Assembly: GCA_050184585.1 (NCBI GenBank)
Contig: JBFXAF010000003.1
Span: 372,001 to 436,000 of the forward strand
Direction: 5' to 3'
Source of the DNA: JBFXAF01 sp050184585
Lineage (GTDB): Bacteria > Pseudomonadota > Alphaproteobacteria > Rhizobiales > Rhizobiaceae
DNA length: 64,000 bases
How positions within the stretch are numbered: position 1 is the stretch's first letter; each line of letters starts with the position of its first letter. The notes under the pieces are model-generated. The model had not been told where the DNA came from. It did not search any database and worked only from the letters and a program-made list of their open reading frames with translations. This document shows positions 17,239-26,076 of this stretch, piece after piece. A program made the position numbers and the translations under genes.

Positions 17239-17664
17239 TTACTCCACGGGAGCGGAGTCTGCTCCCCACCAGCCGATGATGGCGCCCATGATCAGCGCGA
17301 CGCCAAGCCAGTGGGCCCCATCGATGAGCGTCAGGTCCCAGCCGAAGCCCTCGTAGCGATGGTTGACCGCCATCGTCGTCGCCATGAAGCCCAACCAGAC
17401 AATGAAGCCGGTTACGAGACCCATCGTCACCGTCATGCCGCTGAAGGCGATGGCGCCCATCAGCACATGCAGCACATACGCCATGATCAACAGGCCGATG
17501 AAACTGACTACGAAAGGCACGATCGAGCGCTCGCCCTTCAAAGGATCGATGCGCGACGCCTTCATCCAGGGCTTCGACAGTGACATGTACCATGCAGCGC
17601 CGAAGGCGAAGGCGGCGATCGCGGCGACCAGGACGGCCAGCCAGTTCACTCCCGTGAAGTCCAT
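17239..17664 (-). CDS. DUF1761 family membrane protein
   Basis: A 141-residue protein with four predicted membrane helices (about 7-27, 49-70, 77-98, 118-136) and the N-terminal pattern NWLAVLVAAIAAFAFGAAWY characteristic of DUF1761. The function of the family is unknown. The start is set at 17664 because GGGAGGAAATC precedes this ATG; the open frame runs further upstream without ribosome-binding site. It converges on the L,D-transpeptidase gene with a two-base gap, so the two transcripts probably overlap. Confidence 0.82.
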   Translation of the reverse strand: MDFTGVNWLAVLVAAIAAFAFGAAWYMSLSKPWMKASRIDPLKGERSIVPFVVSFIGLLIMAYVLHVLMGAIAFSGMTVTMGLVTGFIVWLGFMATTMAVNHRYEGFGWDLTLIDGAHWLGVALIMGAIIGWWGADSAPVE

Positions 17665-17726
17665 GATTTCCTCCCGCGGCCGATTCGTGGCCGACGCCGG
17701 AATTGAATGCCTGCCCGCGATTGCCG

Positions 17727-18431
17727 TCAAGCGAAGCGCCAGACGGTCGTCTTCTTCACCTCGGCGTCCTCCAGGGCGCGCGTTGCCGGCACCTCGTAGG
17801 CCGCGAGCGCCGCGAGCCTAGCACGGGGCAGGTAGGCACGCCCGGGATCACCGACGAGGATGTCCGCTCCCCGCGATTTCAGAGCGTCGAACCACGGCAC
17901 GATCCGATCGACGAGGTCGCGCTGATAGAAGACATCGCCCGCGAGAACCACGCTCCACCCCTCGTCAAGCCCGACCAGATCATCGATACGGACTTCGATC
18001 GAGACCCCGTTGGCAGCGGCGTTCAGGCGGATCGCGGACGCGCAGAACGGGTCGACGTCTGCGGCGACGACATGCCCCGCACCTGCCCTGGCCGCGGCGA
18101 TTCCGACAAGTCCCGATCCAGACGCGAAGTCGAGCACCGGCCTGCCGCGAACCACGGACGGATTGTCCAACACATAGCGGGCCAGCCCCTGCCCGCCCGC
18201 CCATGCGAAAGCCCAGAAGGGTGGAGGCAGCCCCATGACCGCCAGTTCCTCCTCCGTCTTCGTCCACAGCGCGTGCGCCTCGTCGGCCAGGTGGAGCACG
18301 ATCTCCGGCACATGCGGGGGCTTTATCGCCGCCGTGTTGTCCAGGATAAATGCCTCGGCCCTGGCCGGATCGAGAAACGTCGGCGTCAGGGCGCGGGCTG
18401 CAGCCCGCCCATACGGCAGACTTCCTTCCAT
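17727..18431 (-). CDS. Class I SAM methyltransferase, ETF-beta lysine methyltransferase (METTL20) type
   Basis: About 234 residues. SAM motif I is VLDFASGSGLVG (99-110); the post-II motif is DVFY (166-169), matching the DxxY signature of the lysine-methyltransferase family that includes METTL20/ETFBKMT. The block LPPPFWAFAWAGGQGLARY and the late DPGRAYLP also fit METTL20-like bacterial enzymes, which methylate lysines of the electron-transfer flavoprotein beta subunit. The only ATG (18431) lies 46 bases inside the 3' end of the upstream EVE gene; a non-AUG start further in is possible because the family usually begins near residue 20 here. Last gene of the tsaD cluster. Confidence 0.82.
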   Translation of the reverse strand: MEGSLPYGRAAARALTPTFLDPARAEAFILDNTAAIKPPHVPEIVLHLADEAHALWTKTEEELAVMGLPPPFWAFAWAGGQGLARYVLDNPSVVRGRPVLDFASGSGLVGIAAARAGAGHVVAADVDPFCASAIRLNAAANGVSIEVRIDDLVGLDEGWSVVLAGDVFYQRDLVDRIVPWFDALKSRGADILVGDPGRAYLPRARLAALAAYEVPATRALEDAEVKKTTVWRFA

Positions 18432-18811
18432 TCAGCACCGGTGACGGGCTGCACCGAGAGCCGCGAATTGACCACGAGGATCATCGCGGCGAGCTTCGGG
18501 TTCGCCTTGATCTCATCCAGAGTTGGCGGGCTCGGAACAGCGCGCACGGCCCGGATGTCGACGCATTCCCAGCGCGGATCGTCGGTGGTCGAATCGGGGT
18601 GTGCGAGTTTGCACACCTCGACGATCCCGACCACGTCGAGCCCCTCGTTCGAGTGGTAGAAGAAGCCGAGATCGCCGATCTTCATGGCGCGCATGTTGTT
18701 GCGCGCGGCGTAGTTGCGCACCCCGTCCCATTCAGCGCCCTTCTTGCCCTTCGCCGAAAGCATCTCGAAGGAGAAGACCGAAGGTTCGGACTTGAACAGC
18801 CAGTAGTTCAT
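18386..18811 (-). CDS. EVE domain protein
   Basis: A 141-residue single-domain EVE (PUA-like) protein. The N-terminus reads MNYWLFKSEP and the middle has WDGVRNYAARNNMR and GDLGFFYHSN, the hallmark blocks shared with human thymocyte nuclear protein 1. EVE domains read modified bases in DNA or RNA; in bacteria they occur both in housekeeping contexts and in defence islands. Here all neighbours are housekeeping (YciI, GpsA, TsaD), so a role in RNA modification reading is more likely than defence, though unproven. Its 3' end overlaps the next gene by 46 bases. Confidence 0.9.
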   Translation of the reverse strand: MNYWLFKSEPSVFSFEMLSAKGKKGAEWDGVRNYAARNNMRAMKIGDLGFFYHSNEGLDVVGIVEVCKLAHPDSTTDDPRWECVDIRAVRAVPSPPTLDEIKANPKLAAMILVVNSRLSVQPVTGAEWKEVCRMGGLQPAP

Positions 18812-18829
18812 CGACGCCTCCTTCCGGGC

Positions 18830-19123
18830 TCACGCTTTCGGCTTGTTGAAGACCCAGTTCCACCCGCGGATTTCGACGGAACTGAACAATCCGGCCTTCG
18901 CATAGGGATCGATCGCCGCCAGCCTTTCGGCTTCGGCCCGGTCCGCCACGTCGAGGACGACCAGGCTGCCTGTCGGCTTGCCTTCATCGTCGAGGAACGG
19001 GCCGGCGAATCCGAGTTTGCCCTCGGCGCTCAGTCCGTCGAGGAAGGCGACATGCGCCGGCCGCGCGTCGAGCCGTGTCTGGAGCGCGCCCGGCTTGTCG
19101 TTGCAGATCAGGGCAAAGAGCAT
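18830..19123 (-). CDS. YciI family protein
   Basis: A 97-residue ferredoxin-like alpha/beta-barrel protein of the YciI/YCII group: N-terminal MLFALICNDKPG, a conserved His in RPAHVAFLDGL (near 30) and Asp in IDPYAKAGLF (near 75), the pair thought to form the active site. The biochemical role is unclear; some members dehydrochlorinate or act on small aromatics. The start at 19123 is supported by GAGAGGAAA. Followed by gpsA upstream and the EVE gene 18 bases downstream, as often seen in Hyphomicrobiales. Confidence 0.88.
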   Translation of the reverse strand: MLFALICNDKPGALQTRLDARPAHVAFLDGLSAEGKLGFAGPFLDDEGKPTGSLVVLDVADRAEAERLAAIDPYAKAGLFSSVEIRGWNWVFNKPKA

Positions 19124-19139
19124 CTTTTCCTCTCGATTG

Positions 19140-20126
19140 TCATGGCGCATCCTCGGCCTTGAGCGGCCGCGACATCAGTGTCTCGACCGCCTGGGCGACG
19201 CTCGTTTCGCCGCGCAGGAGCTGGTCGGTCGCCCTTACGATCGGCGCGTCGATCCGCCGTGACCGGGCGATCCGGGCGGCAATGGAGGCGGTCGCCACAC
19301 CCTCCGCGAGCGGCAGTCCGTCGCGCGAGCCGCCACCGCCCAGCGCGACGCCATAGGCGAAATTCCGCGACTGCGCGGAGGAGCACGTCAGCATCAGGTC
19401 GCCGAGCCCCGACAGGCCCATCACCGTTTGTGGCTGCGCACCATAAGACATCGCGAACCGCCTCAACTCGACAAAGCCGCGCGTGACGAGCGCCGCCTGG
19501 GCGCTGGCGCCAAGGCCCGCGCCTGCAACCGCGCCAGCCGCGATGGCAAAGACATTCTTCAGCGCGCCGCCCACCTCGACGCCGACCAGATCGTCGGTCG
19601 AATAGCAGCGGAAGCCCGGTCCCGTCAGCTTCGACGCCAGCCGTCCGGCCGTCGCGCGGGACGGATGGGCCACAACCACCGCAGTCGGCAGCCCCCGCAC
19701 CACGTCGGACGCGAAGCTCGGACCCGAAAGCGCGGCGACGCTTCTGCCCGGCAGCACCTCGGCGACGACCTCCGAGAGCAGCCTGCCGCTGGCGACCTCG
19801 ATTCCCTTGGCGCAGAGCACCAGCGTCGCCTTGGGTGGCATTGCCGGCGCGACTAGGCTGAGCGCGGAGCGCAGCGCCTGGGCCGGAATCGCGGCAAGCA
19901 CGGTTCCGGCGCCGGCCAGCGCCCGGGCCGGATCGGTCGTGGCATCGATGGTGACGTCCAGCGAGGCGCCGCCAAGGTAGCGCGCGTTTTGGCGCCCCAC
20001 ATTGATCTCCGCCACGGTCCGCGCGTCGCGCGCCCATAGCCGCACGTCGTTGCCTGCACGGCGCGCGACGAGGGCGAGCGCAGTGCCCCACGCGCCGCCG
20101 CCGAGCACCGCCACGGGAGCGCTCAT
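19140..20126 (-). CDS. gpsA: Glycerol-3-phosphate dehydrogenase [NAD(P)+]
   Basis: A 328-residue GpsA. The N-terminal nucleotide-binding loop is GGGAWGTALA; the core carries LCAKGIE, GPSFA, DLVGVEVGGALKNVFAIAAG and GLGDLMLTC, all family signatures, with the catalytic Lys in GGALKN. It reduces dihydroxyacetone phosphate to sn-glycerol 3-phosphate for phospholipid synthesis. Its ATG overlaps the tsaD stop by 4 bases, the usual tsaD-gpsA coupling in alphaproteobacteria. Confidence 0.96.
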   Translation of the reverse strand: MSAPVAVLGGGAWGTALALVARRAGNDVRLWARDARTVAEINVGRQNARYLGGASLDVTIDATTDPARALAGAGTVLAAIPAQALRSALSLVAPAMPPKATLVLCAKGIEVASGRLLSEVVAEVLPGRSVAALSGPSFASDVVRGLPTAVVVAHPSRATAGRLASKLTGPGFRCYSTDDLVGVEVGGALKNVFAIAAGAVAGAGLGASAQAALVTRGFVELRRFAMSYGAQPQTVMGLSGLGDLMLTCSSAQSRNFAYGVALGGGGSRDGLPLAEGVATASIAARIARSRRIDAPIVRATDQLLRGETSVAQAVETLMSRPLKAEDAP

Positions 20127-21223
20127 GCCTTGGCCCCCCGCCGCCCGCCGCCATAAACCGGTTCGGACGACGTATCGAGCGGCCAGCGCGAGCGCGGCGC
20201 GAAGGCCATCGCGTCATCGCCTGCGACGCCGGCACGCAGCTTCTCGATCGCCGCCCATGCGATCATCGCGGCGTTATCCGTGCAAAGGTCCAGCGGTGGC
20301 GCGATCAGGCGAAAGCCATTGGCGGAACACAGCGCATCGAGCGTACCGCGGATCGTCCGATTGGCCGCGACGCCGCCCGCGACGACGAGAGCGGGCGCTG
20401 CAAGATCGGGAAACGTGCCGCGGAAGCGGATCAGGGCGCGCGACACGCGGTCGGCGAGCGTTTCGGCGATTGCCGCCTGAAACGATGCGGAGATATCGGA
20501 AACGTCGCCATCGGACAGCGGCGCAATGGCGCTCGCCGCCTGTCGCACCGCGGTCTTCAGGCCGGAGAAGGAGAAATCCGGCCGCGCGGTGCCCTTGAGC
20601 GGACGCGGAAAGGCGAAGCGGTTCGGATCGCCGGCCATAGCCGCCTTTTCGAGACTCGGGCCACCCGGATAGGGCAGGCCGATCAGCTTGGCTGTCTTGT
20701 CGAACGCCTCGCCAAGCGCGTCGTCGATTGTCGTCGCCCAGCGTTCGTAGTCGCCAACGCCCCTTGCCAGGACGAGCTGCGTGTGGCCTCCGGAAACCAG
20801 GAGAAGCAGATAGGGAAACGCGAGCCCGTTCGTCAGTCGACCTGTCAGCGCATGGCCTTCCAGGTGATTGACGGCGATGAGCGGCTTCCCGGCGGCGGCG
20901 GCAATCGCCTTGGCCGTCATCAGCCCGACAATCAGACCGCCGACGAGGCCAGGACCAGCCGTCGCAGCCACCGCGTCGATCTCGTCCAGCGATATCCGAG
21001 CGTCGGCGAGCGCGGCCGCGACGATCCCGTCCAGGGCCTCCACATGAGCGCGCGCCGCGATTTCCGGCACGACGCCGCCGAAGGCCTCGTGCTGGTGGAT
21101 CTGCGAGAACACCACGTTGGACAGGATGTCGCCCCGTCCTTCGGCGTCGCACGCGACGACCGCCGCGGCGGTCTCGTCGCAGCTCGTCTCGATGCCAAGG
21201 ACGCGAAGGCTCTGCTCAGCCAT
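20123..21223 (-). CDS. tsaD: tRNA N6-adenosine threonylcarbamoyltransferase TsaD
   Basis: A 366-residue TsaD/Kae1 ATPase-fold enzyme. It begins with the family motif GIETSCDETAAAVV; the metal ligands His120 and His124 lie in NHLEGH; SGGHTQLVL and the later GGVAANRTIR complete the signature. With TsaB, TsaC and TsaE it installs t6A37 on tRNAs that read ANN codons. It heads the minus-strand cluster tsaD-gpsA-yciI-EVE-methyltransferase and is divergent from hemC over 65 bases, a conserved alphaproteobacterial arrangement. Confidence 0.97.
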   Translation of the reverse strand: MAEQSLRVLGIETSCDETAAAVVACDAEGRGDILSNVVFSQIHQHEAFGGVVPEIAARAHVEALDGIVAAALADARISLDEIDAVAATAGPGLVGGLIVGLMTAKAIAAAAGKPLIAVNHLEGHALTGRLTNGLAFPYLLLLVSGGHTQLVLARGVGDYERWATTIDDALGEAFDKTAKLIGLPYPGGPSLEKAAMAGDPNRFAFPRPLKGTARPDFSFSGLKTAVRQAASAIAPLSDGDVSDISASFQAAIAETLADRVSRALIRFRGTFPDLAAPALVVAGGVAANRTIRGTLDALCSANGFRLIAPPLDLCTDNAAMIAWAAIEKLRAGVAGDDAMAFAPRSRWPLDTSSEPVYGGGRRGAKA

Positions 21224-21288
21224 GATTGCCCGGTTGTGTGATCCCGGATAGGAGGGGCGCGAACCCGGCCGGTAGCACGGACGCTCTC

Positions 21289-22218
21289 ATGCAAACAACC
21301 GTCTTGAAGATCGGCACGCGCGGCAGCCCGCTCGCGCTCGCGCAGGCGCATGAGACGCGGCGGCGGCTGATGGTTGCCCACGGACTGACCGAGGAGGCGC
21401 TCCCGGTCGAGGTCATCACCACGAGCGGCGACCGCATCCAGGACCGACCGTTGTCGGAGGCCGGGGGCAAGGGGTTGTTCACCAAGGAGATCGAGGAAGC
21501 CCTGATCGCGGGGCGGATCGACATAGCCGTGCATTCCTCGAAGGACATGCCGACCCTGCTTCCCGCGGGGCTGATCCTGTCCGCCTTCCTGCCGCGCGAG
21601 GATCCGCGGGACGCCTTCGTCGGCAGGATCGCGAACTCGATCGACGCCCTGCCGCGCGGCGCGACGGTCGGTTCCTCGTCGCTGCGCCGTCAGGCGCTGC
21701 TCAGGCGCGCGCGGCCCGATCTCTTCGTCGTCGGCTTTCGCGGCAATGTCCAGACGCGGCTGCGCAAGCTGGACGAAGGGCAGGCGGATGGCACCATCCT
21801 GGCCCTCGCAGGGTTGAAGCGACTCGGGATGGAGCATGTCGCAACCCAACTCCTGCCGCTGGACGTCTTCCCGCCCGCGCCGGGCCAGGGCGCCATCGGC
21901 ATCGAGCGGCGCGAGGACGACGAGCGCGTCGCAGAACTCCTCGATGCGATCAACGACCGTCCGACCGCCGCCGCCCTCGCCTGCGAACGCGCCTTCCTCA
22001 CCGTTCTCGACGGCTCCTGCCGAACCCCGATCGCCGGCCATGCCGCGGTGGAGGGCGAGCGCATCTCGTTTCGCGGGCTGGTGCTGACGCCCGATGGCAG
22101 TGTGGCACACCATATACAGGGGGCGGGATGGGCCGCCGATGCGGCTTCGATCGGCCGTGAAGCCGGTGAGAACCTGCGCGAGCGTGCGGGAATGCGGTTC
22201 TTTGAGAGCTGGGGCTGA
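21289..22218 (+). CDS. hemC: Porphobilinogen deaminase (hydroxymethylbilane synthase)
   Basis: A 309-residue HemC. It has the N-terminal IGTRGSPLALAQA, the catalytic Asp in HSSKDMP (about 86), GSSSLRR, FRGNVQTRL and the cofactor-attachment Cys244 in DGSCRTP, which carries the dipyrromethane primer. It condenses four porphobilinogens to hydroxymethylbilane in tetrapyrrole synthesis. ATG 21289 is chosen: upstream codons in frame do not resemble the family. The stop shares a base with the hemD start. Confidence 0.97.
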   Translation: MQTTVLKIGTRGSPLALAQAHETRRRLMVAHGLTEEALPVEVITTSGDRIQDRPLSEAGGKGLFTKEIEEALIAGRIDIAVHSSKDMPTLLPAGLILSAFLPREDPRDAFVGRIANSIDALPRGATVGSSSLRRQALLRRARPDLFVVGFRGNVQTRLRKLDEGQADGTILALAGLKRLGMEHVATQLLPLDVFPPAPGQGAIGIERREDDERVAELLDAINDRPTAAALACERAFLTVLDGSCRTPIAGHAAVEGERISFRGLVLTPDGSVAHHIQGAGWAADAASIGREAGENLRERAGMRFFESWG

Positions 22219-22949
22219 TGCCTCCACGCATCCTGGTGACACGCCCCGAGCCGGCCGCGACGGTGACGGCTGGGCGGCTTCGCGAAGCAGGCTATGAGCC
22301 TGTCGTCCTGCCGCTGTCGCGGGTCATGCCGCTGATTGTCTCGACAATGACGGCCGATGAGGCGCGAGGCTGCGCCGCAGTCGCCGTCTCGAGCGCCAAC
22401 GCGATCAGGCACGCGCCACCCCGCCTGATTGCGGCGCTGACCGGGAAACCCTGTTTCGCGATCGGCGCGCATAGTGCCAAAGTCGCGCGTATCGCCGGTT
22501 TCGACCTCGTGCGGATATCCGGCGGCGACGGCGAGGATCTCGCACGACTGGTCGGCGAGGGGACGCCTGATGGCGCGGTCGTCGCCTATCTTTGCGGCCG
22601 GGTCCGCAAGGCGACTGTAGAGCGCGACATCGCGAGTTCGGGCCGCTCCGTCATTCCGGTGGAAACCTACGATGCCCACCCGATCGACTATTCCCCGGCA
22701 GAACTTGCCCACATGGTCGGAAATGGTCGCATCGATGCGGTGTTGCTCTACTCCGACCGCGCGGCGCTGAGCTTCGCGACGCTGACCTCATCCGGAAACG
22801 CCAGCGCGCGCTTTGCAGACATACCGCTGCTCGGTCTCTCGGCCGGCATCGGCGAAGCCCTGCCAGGCAGGTGCTTCACAGCCGCGTCCGAACCGAATGA
22901 GGAAGCGCTCTTCGCCGTCCTGGGCCGGGTGGTCGCAGCGACGCCTTAA
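22218..22949 (+). CDS. hemD: Uroporphyrinogen-III synthase
   Basis: A 243-residue HemD. The sequence is weakly conserved as usual for this family, but opens with ILVTRPEPAATVTAGRL and contains AVSSANAIRHA, CFAIGAHSAKVARIAGF and VLLYSDRAALSFA, and it is read straight on from hemC (TGATG overlap). It closes and isomerises hydroxymethylbilane to uroporphyrinogen III. The two-domain bilobed fold is expected for this length. Confidence 0.93.
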   Translation: MPPRILVTRPEPAATVTAGRLREAGYEPVVLPLSRVMPLIVSTMTADEARGCAAVAVSSANAIRHAPPRLIAALTGKPCFAIGAHSAKVARIAGFDLVRISGGDGEDLARLVGEGTPDGAVVAYLCGRVRKATVERDIASSGRSVIPVETYDAHPIDYSPAELAHMVGNGRIDAVLLYSDRAALSFATLTSSGNASARFADIPLLGLSAGIGEALPGRCFTAASEPNEEALFAVLGRVVAATP

Positions 22950-23038
22950 GCCTGCCCCTTTTCATCGCACGCTGATCCTGTGCTAGACGGGACGCGATCC
23001 CGCAAAGCCGGCCCATCAAGAACAGCGGAGTTACCTCC

Positions 23039-24466
23039 ATGACCAAACCGCCCCGGGTCAGGCATTCCAAGACACAGCGTGAGCCGGTAACGATCGAACT
23101 CGATCCGTCGTCGGTCAGTCGTGTCGATGAGCCGGCCGCGGCCGTGGGTGAGGAGGCAATCGCGGAAGCCAGCGAAACGCCGGCGGCTGCCGATAGAGAG
23201 CAGCCTGCGGCCGATCTTGGCGCCGATGGCCACCCGGGCAATGAGACGCCCCAAGCCGGGTCGGATGAACCTGCCAACCCCGATCCGGGCGCATCCACCT
23301 TCGGGCGCAAAGCCGATTCCCGGACCGGAATGCCGCCTCTCGCGCCTGCGCCGGCTCCGCGCCGGGGCGCCGGCTTGGTTTCAGGCCTGGCGGGGGGAGC
23401 GATCGCACTCCTGGCGGCGGGCGGCCTGAACTATGCGGGCCTACTGCCGCTTTCAATCCAAAACGAGGATGCCGGCGGCAGCGAAGCCGCCATCGTGGCG
23501 CTGAGGAGCGAGATCGAGACGCTGAAGGCCGATCTGGCCTCCTTGCGCGCAGCGCCGGGCGGCGCGGGCATGGAGGAGCTTCGTCAGGCGCTTGCCGACC
23601 AGACAGGGCGGGTGGACGGTTTGGCTTCGAGCCTGGACACGGTCATCGGCGATCTCGCGACGTTGCGCCAAGCCGTCGACGCGGGCGGAGGCGAAGGCGC
23701 CTCCGCCATTCAAGCACTGGAAACCCGCGTCCGCGCGATGGAATCGCTCATCGCCGGTCTAAGCGGAGGCGGCGGCACCGTTTCCGAAGCGCAGATCGCG
23801 GAACTCGCGGCAAAGATCGCCACCGTCGAATCGGCAGCGTCGGCAGCGAGCGCAGCGGCAGCGACCGCCGAGTCCGGCACTGCCGAAGTCGCAGCGAAAC
23901 TGGCCTCGATCGAGCAGGCCGTGACCGATCTGGCTTCGCGCATCGAAGGCCAGAGCGAGCAGCCAAAGGTGGCGCTTGCAATCGCCGCCGCCGCCCTGCG
24001 CGCTGCGCTCGATCGCGGTGGCACGTTCACGGCCGAAGTCGAGACTTTCGCCGTGATCGCAGCGAATTCGCCGGACCTGCCGGCCCTGCGCGAAGCCGCG
24101 GCCGCCGGGGTCTCGACGCGCGCCGAACTCGTCGCGGGCATGCCGAAAGCTGCCGAGGCCATGATCGACGCCGGTCGTGCCGCGGAACCCGAAGCGGGCT
24201 TCTGGGCGAGTCTCTGGGAGAGTCTGAAGTCCCTGGTCTCCGTGCGTCCGATAGGCGCCATGGAAGGTCCGGGCGTACCTGAAACGGTGTCGCGCATCGA
24301 GGCGGCCGTGCAGCAGGGAGACCTCGGCAGGGCGCTTTCGGAGTACGATGCGCTGCCTGAGCCGGTAAAGGCCGCAGCATTTGATTTCGCGCAGCGGCTG
24401 CGCACCCGCCATACCGTGGAACAGCTTGTCGAGAAGGCTCTGGCCGACGCACTCAAGGCCGCGTAG
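23039..24466 (+). CDS. Mitofilin (Mic60)-like membrane protein
   Basis: A 475-residue protein with an acidic, Pro/Ala-rich N-terminus, one membrane helix at about 111-136, a long heptad-rich coiled coil (about 150-310) and a C-terminal helical domain. This is the layout of alphaproteobacterial mitofilin/COG4223 proteins, bacterial relatives of mitochondrial Mic60, which bend membranes and help form intracytoplasmic membranes in species that have them. The gene is placed between hemD and hemY, the known position in this class. In organisms without photosynthetic or methanotrophic membranes its job is likely envelope contact or curvature; that is inference. Confidence 0.85.
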   Translation: MTKPPRVRHSKTQREPVTIELDPSSVSRVDEPAAAVGEEAIAEASETPAAADREQPAADLGADGHPGNETPQAGSDEPANPDPGASTFGRKADSRTGMPPLAPAPAPRRGAGLVSGLAGGAIALLAAGGLNYAGLLPLSIQNEDAGGSEAAIVALRSEIETLKADLASLRAAPGGAGMEELRQALADQTGRVDGLASSLDTVIGDLATLRQAVDAGGGEGASAIQALETRVRAMESLIAGLSGGGGTVSEAQIAELAAKIATVESAASAASAAAATAESGTAEVAAKLASIEQAVTDLASRIEGQSEQPKVALAIAAAALRAALDRGGTFTAEVETFAVIAANSPDLPALREAAAAGVSTRAELVAGMPKAAEAMIDAGRAAEPEAGFWASLWESLKSLVSVRPIGAMEGPGVPETVSRIEAAVQQGDLGRALSEYDALPEPVKAAAFDFAQRLRTRHTVEQLVEKALADALKAA

Positions 24467-24476
24467 GGAAGACCCG

Positions 24477-26072
24477 ATGGTCCGTATCCTGTTCTTTCTT
24501 GCGGTCGTCTTCGCTCTCGGCCTGGGCTTCGCCTGGCTGGCTGACCGACCGGGAGACCTCGTCGTCACGTTCGGCGGCTACCGCTATGAGGTGAGCCTTA
24601 TGGTGGCGGCGGTCGCGGTCACCGCCATTGTCTCCTCGATCATGATCGCCTGGTGGCTCGTCAAGGCGATCTGGAACAGCCCCTATCTGATCACCCGCTA
24701 CTTCCGCGTCAGGCGACGCGACCGGGGTTATCAATCGCTCTCCACCGGTCTGATTGCTGCCGGCGCGGGCGACGCAGCGGCCGCGCGACGCCACAACAAG
24801 CAGGCGGCGAAGATGATTTCCGCCGACCAGGAGCCGCTGATCCATCTGCTCGACGCCCAGACCATGCTGCTCGAAGGCGACCACGACGGAGCGCGCAGGA
24901 AGTTCGAGGCGATGGTCGAGGATCCCGAGACGCGTTTGCTCGGCCTGCGCGGACTGTATCTCGAGGCCGCCCGCCTCGGCGACCGGCAGGTCGCGCGACA
25001 CTATGCCGGCCGCGCAGCCGAAATCGCTCCACAGCTTGGCTGGGCCGCCGACGCGACCATCGAGGAGAAGACGGGCCACGGCGACTGGGACGGCGCCATT
25101 GCGCTTGTCGAGGCGCAGCGCGCCGCGGGTCACATGGAAAAGGCGTCCGCCAATCGGCGCAAGGCCGTCCTGTTGACCGCCAAGGCTCGCGATCTGCTTG
25201 ACTCGGACCCGCTCGCGGCCAGGAACGCGGGCGTGGAGGCGAACCGGCTGGCACCCGATCTTGTCCCGGCCGCGGTGGTGGCGGCGAAGGCCCTGTTCCG
25301 TCAGAACGACGTGCGCAAAGGATCGAAGATCCTGGAGGCCGCCTGGAAGCTCCTGCCGCATCCGGAAATCGCCGAGGCCTATGTGCATGCGCGGCCGGGC
25401 GACGCGACGCTCGACCGTCTTTCTCGCGCAAGACGGCTTGAAACGCTTAGGACGAACCATCCCGAGTCCTCCCTCGCCGTCGCGCGCGCCGCGTTTGACG
25501 CCGGCGAGTTTGCCGAGTCGCGCGCCGCGGCCGAAGCCGCTCTCCGCATGGAGTCGCGCGAGGCTGGCTATCTCATGCTCGCCGATATCGAGGAGGCCGA
25601 GACGGGCGATCAGGGTATGGTGCGGCAATGGCTAGGGCGCGCCGTTCGCGCACCGCGTGACCCAGCCTGGGTAGCCGACGGGCACGTTTCCGAGAGATGG
25701 GAACCGGTATCGCCGGTGACGGGACGTCTCGACGCCTTCGAGTGGAAGGCGCCCATCGAGCGCGCGGCGCCGATGATCGAGGAGAGTGACGGCGACCCGT
25801 CCGTGCCGATGATCGCGTCGCAAGCGTCAACTCCTCAAGCGGTCGAACCGCCGGTCGTTGAGGAGGCTTCGACGCCCGCGACGACCCCTGTCGAGTCCGA
25901 ACCGGATGTCGCCGCAGCTCAACCAACGCCCGCTCGACCTGCGAAGGCGGCCCCGCCACGGATTGCAGTGGTGCCGCACGGCGATTCCCGGCCGACCCAC
26001 CCGCCCGACGATCCGGGGGTCGATCCCGATGACGATCGTTCGGCGGAAGCCCGAAGGTTCAAGCTGTTCTGA
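24477..26072 (+). CDS. hemY: HemY-type TPR membrane protein
   Basis: About 531 residues. Two N-terminal membrane helices (about 3-20 and 39-60) are followed by the conserved SPYLITRYFR region and an array of tetratricopeptide-like helices (about 85-400), ending in a variable Pro/Ala-rich tail. It matches the HemY_N/COG3898 family encoded in hem operons of proteobacteria; despite the name it is not a protoporphyrinogen oxidase and its role is unresolved. Ten bases after the mitofilin gene and four before the next gene, so clearly one operon. Confidence 0.88.
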   Translation: MVRILFFLAVVFALGLGFAWLADRPGDLVVTFGGYRYEVSLMVAAVAVTAIVSSIMIAWWLVKAIWNSPYLITRYFRVRRRDRGYQSLSTGLIAAGAGDAAAARRHNKQAAKMISADQEPLIHLLDAQTMLLEGDHDGARRKFEAMVEDPETRLLGLRGLYLEAARLGDRQVARHYAGRAAEIAPQLGWAADATIEEKTGHGDWDGAIALVEAQRAAGHMEKASANRRKAVLLTAKARDLLDSDPLAARNAGVEANRLAPDLVPAAVVAAKALFRQNDVRKGSKILEAAWKLLPHPEIAEAYVHARPGDATLDRLSRARRLETLRTNHPESSLAVARAAFDAGEFAESRAAAEAALRMESREAGYLMLADIEEAETGDQGMVRQWLGRAVRAPRDPAWVADGHVSERWEPVSPVTGRLDAFEWKAPIERAAPMIEESDGDPSVPMIASQASTPQAVEPPVVEEASTPATTPVESEPDVAAAQPTPARPAKAAPPRIAVVPHGDSRPTHPPDDPGVDPDDDRSAEARRFKLF

Positions 26073-26076
26073 CCAG

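Noticed and set aside
18386..18811. EVE domain gene as part of a defence island
   Set aside because: All neighbours are housekeeping genes and no nuclease, restriction or toxin gene is near.
23115..24568. Antisense frames across the mitofilin gene
   Set aside because: They mirror the Ala/Glu-rich coiled coil and have no start signals or similarity.
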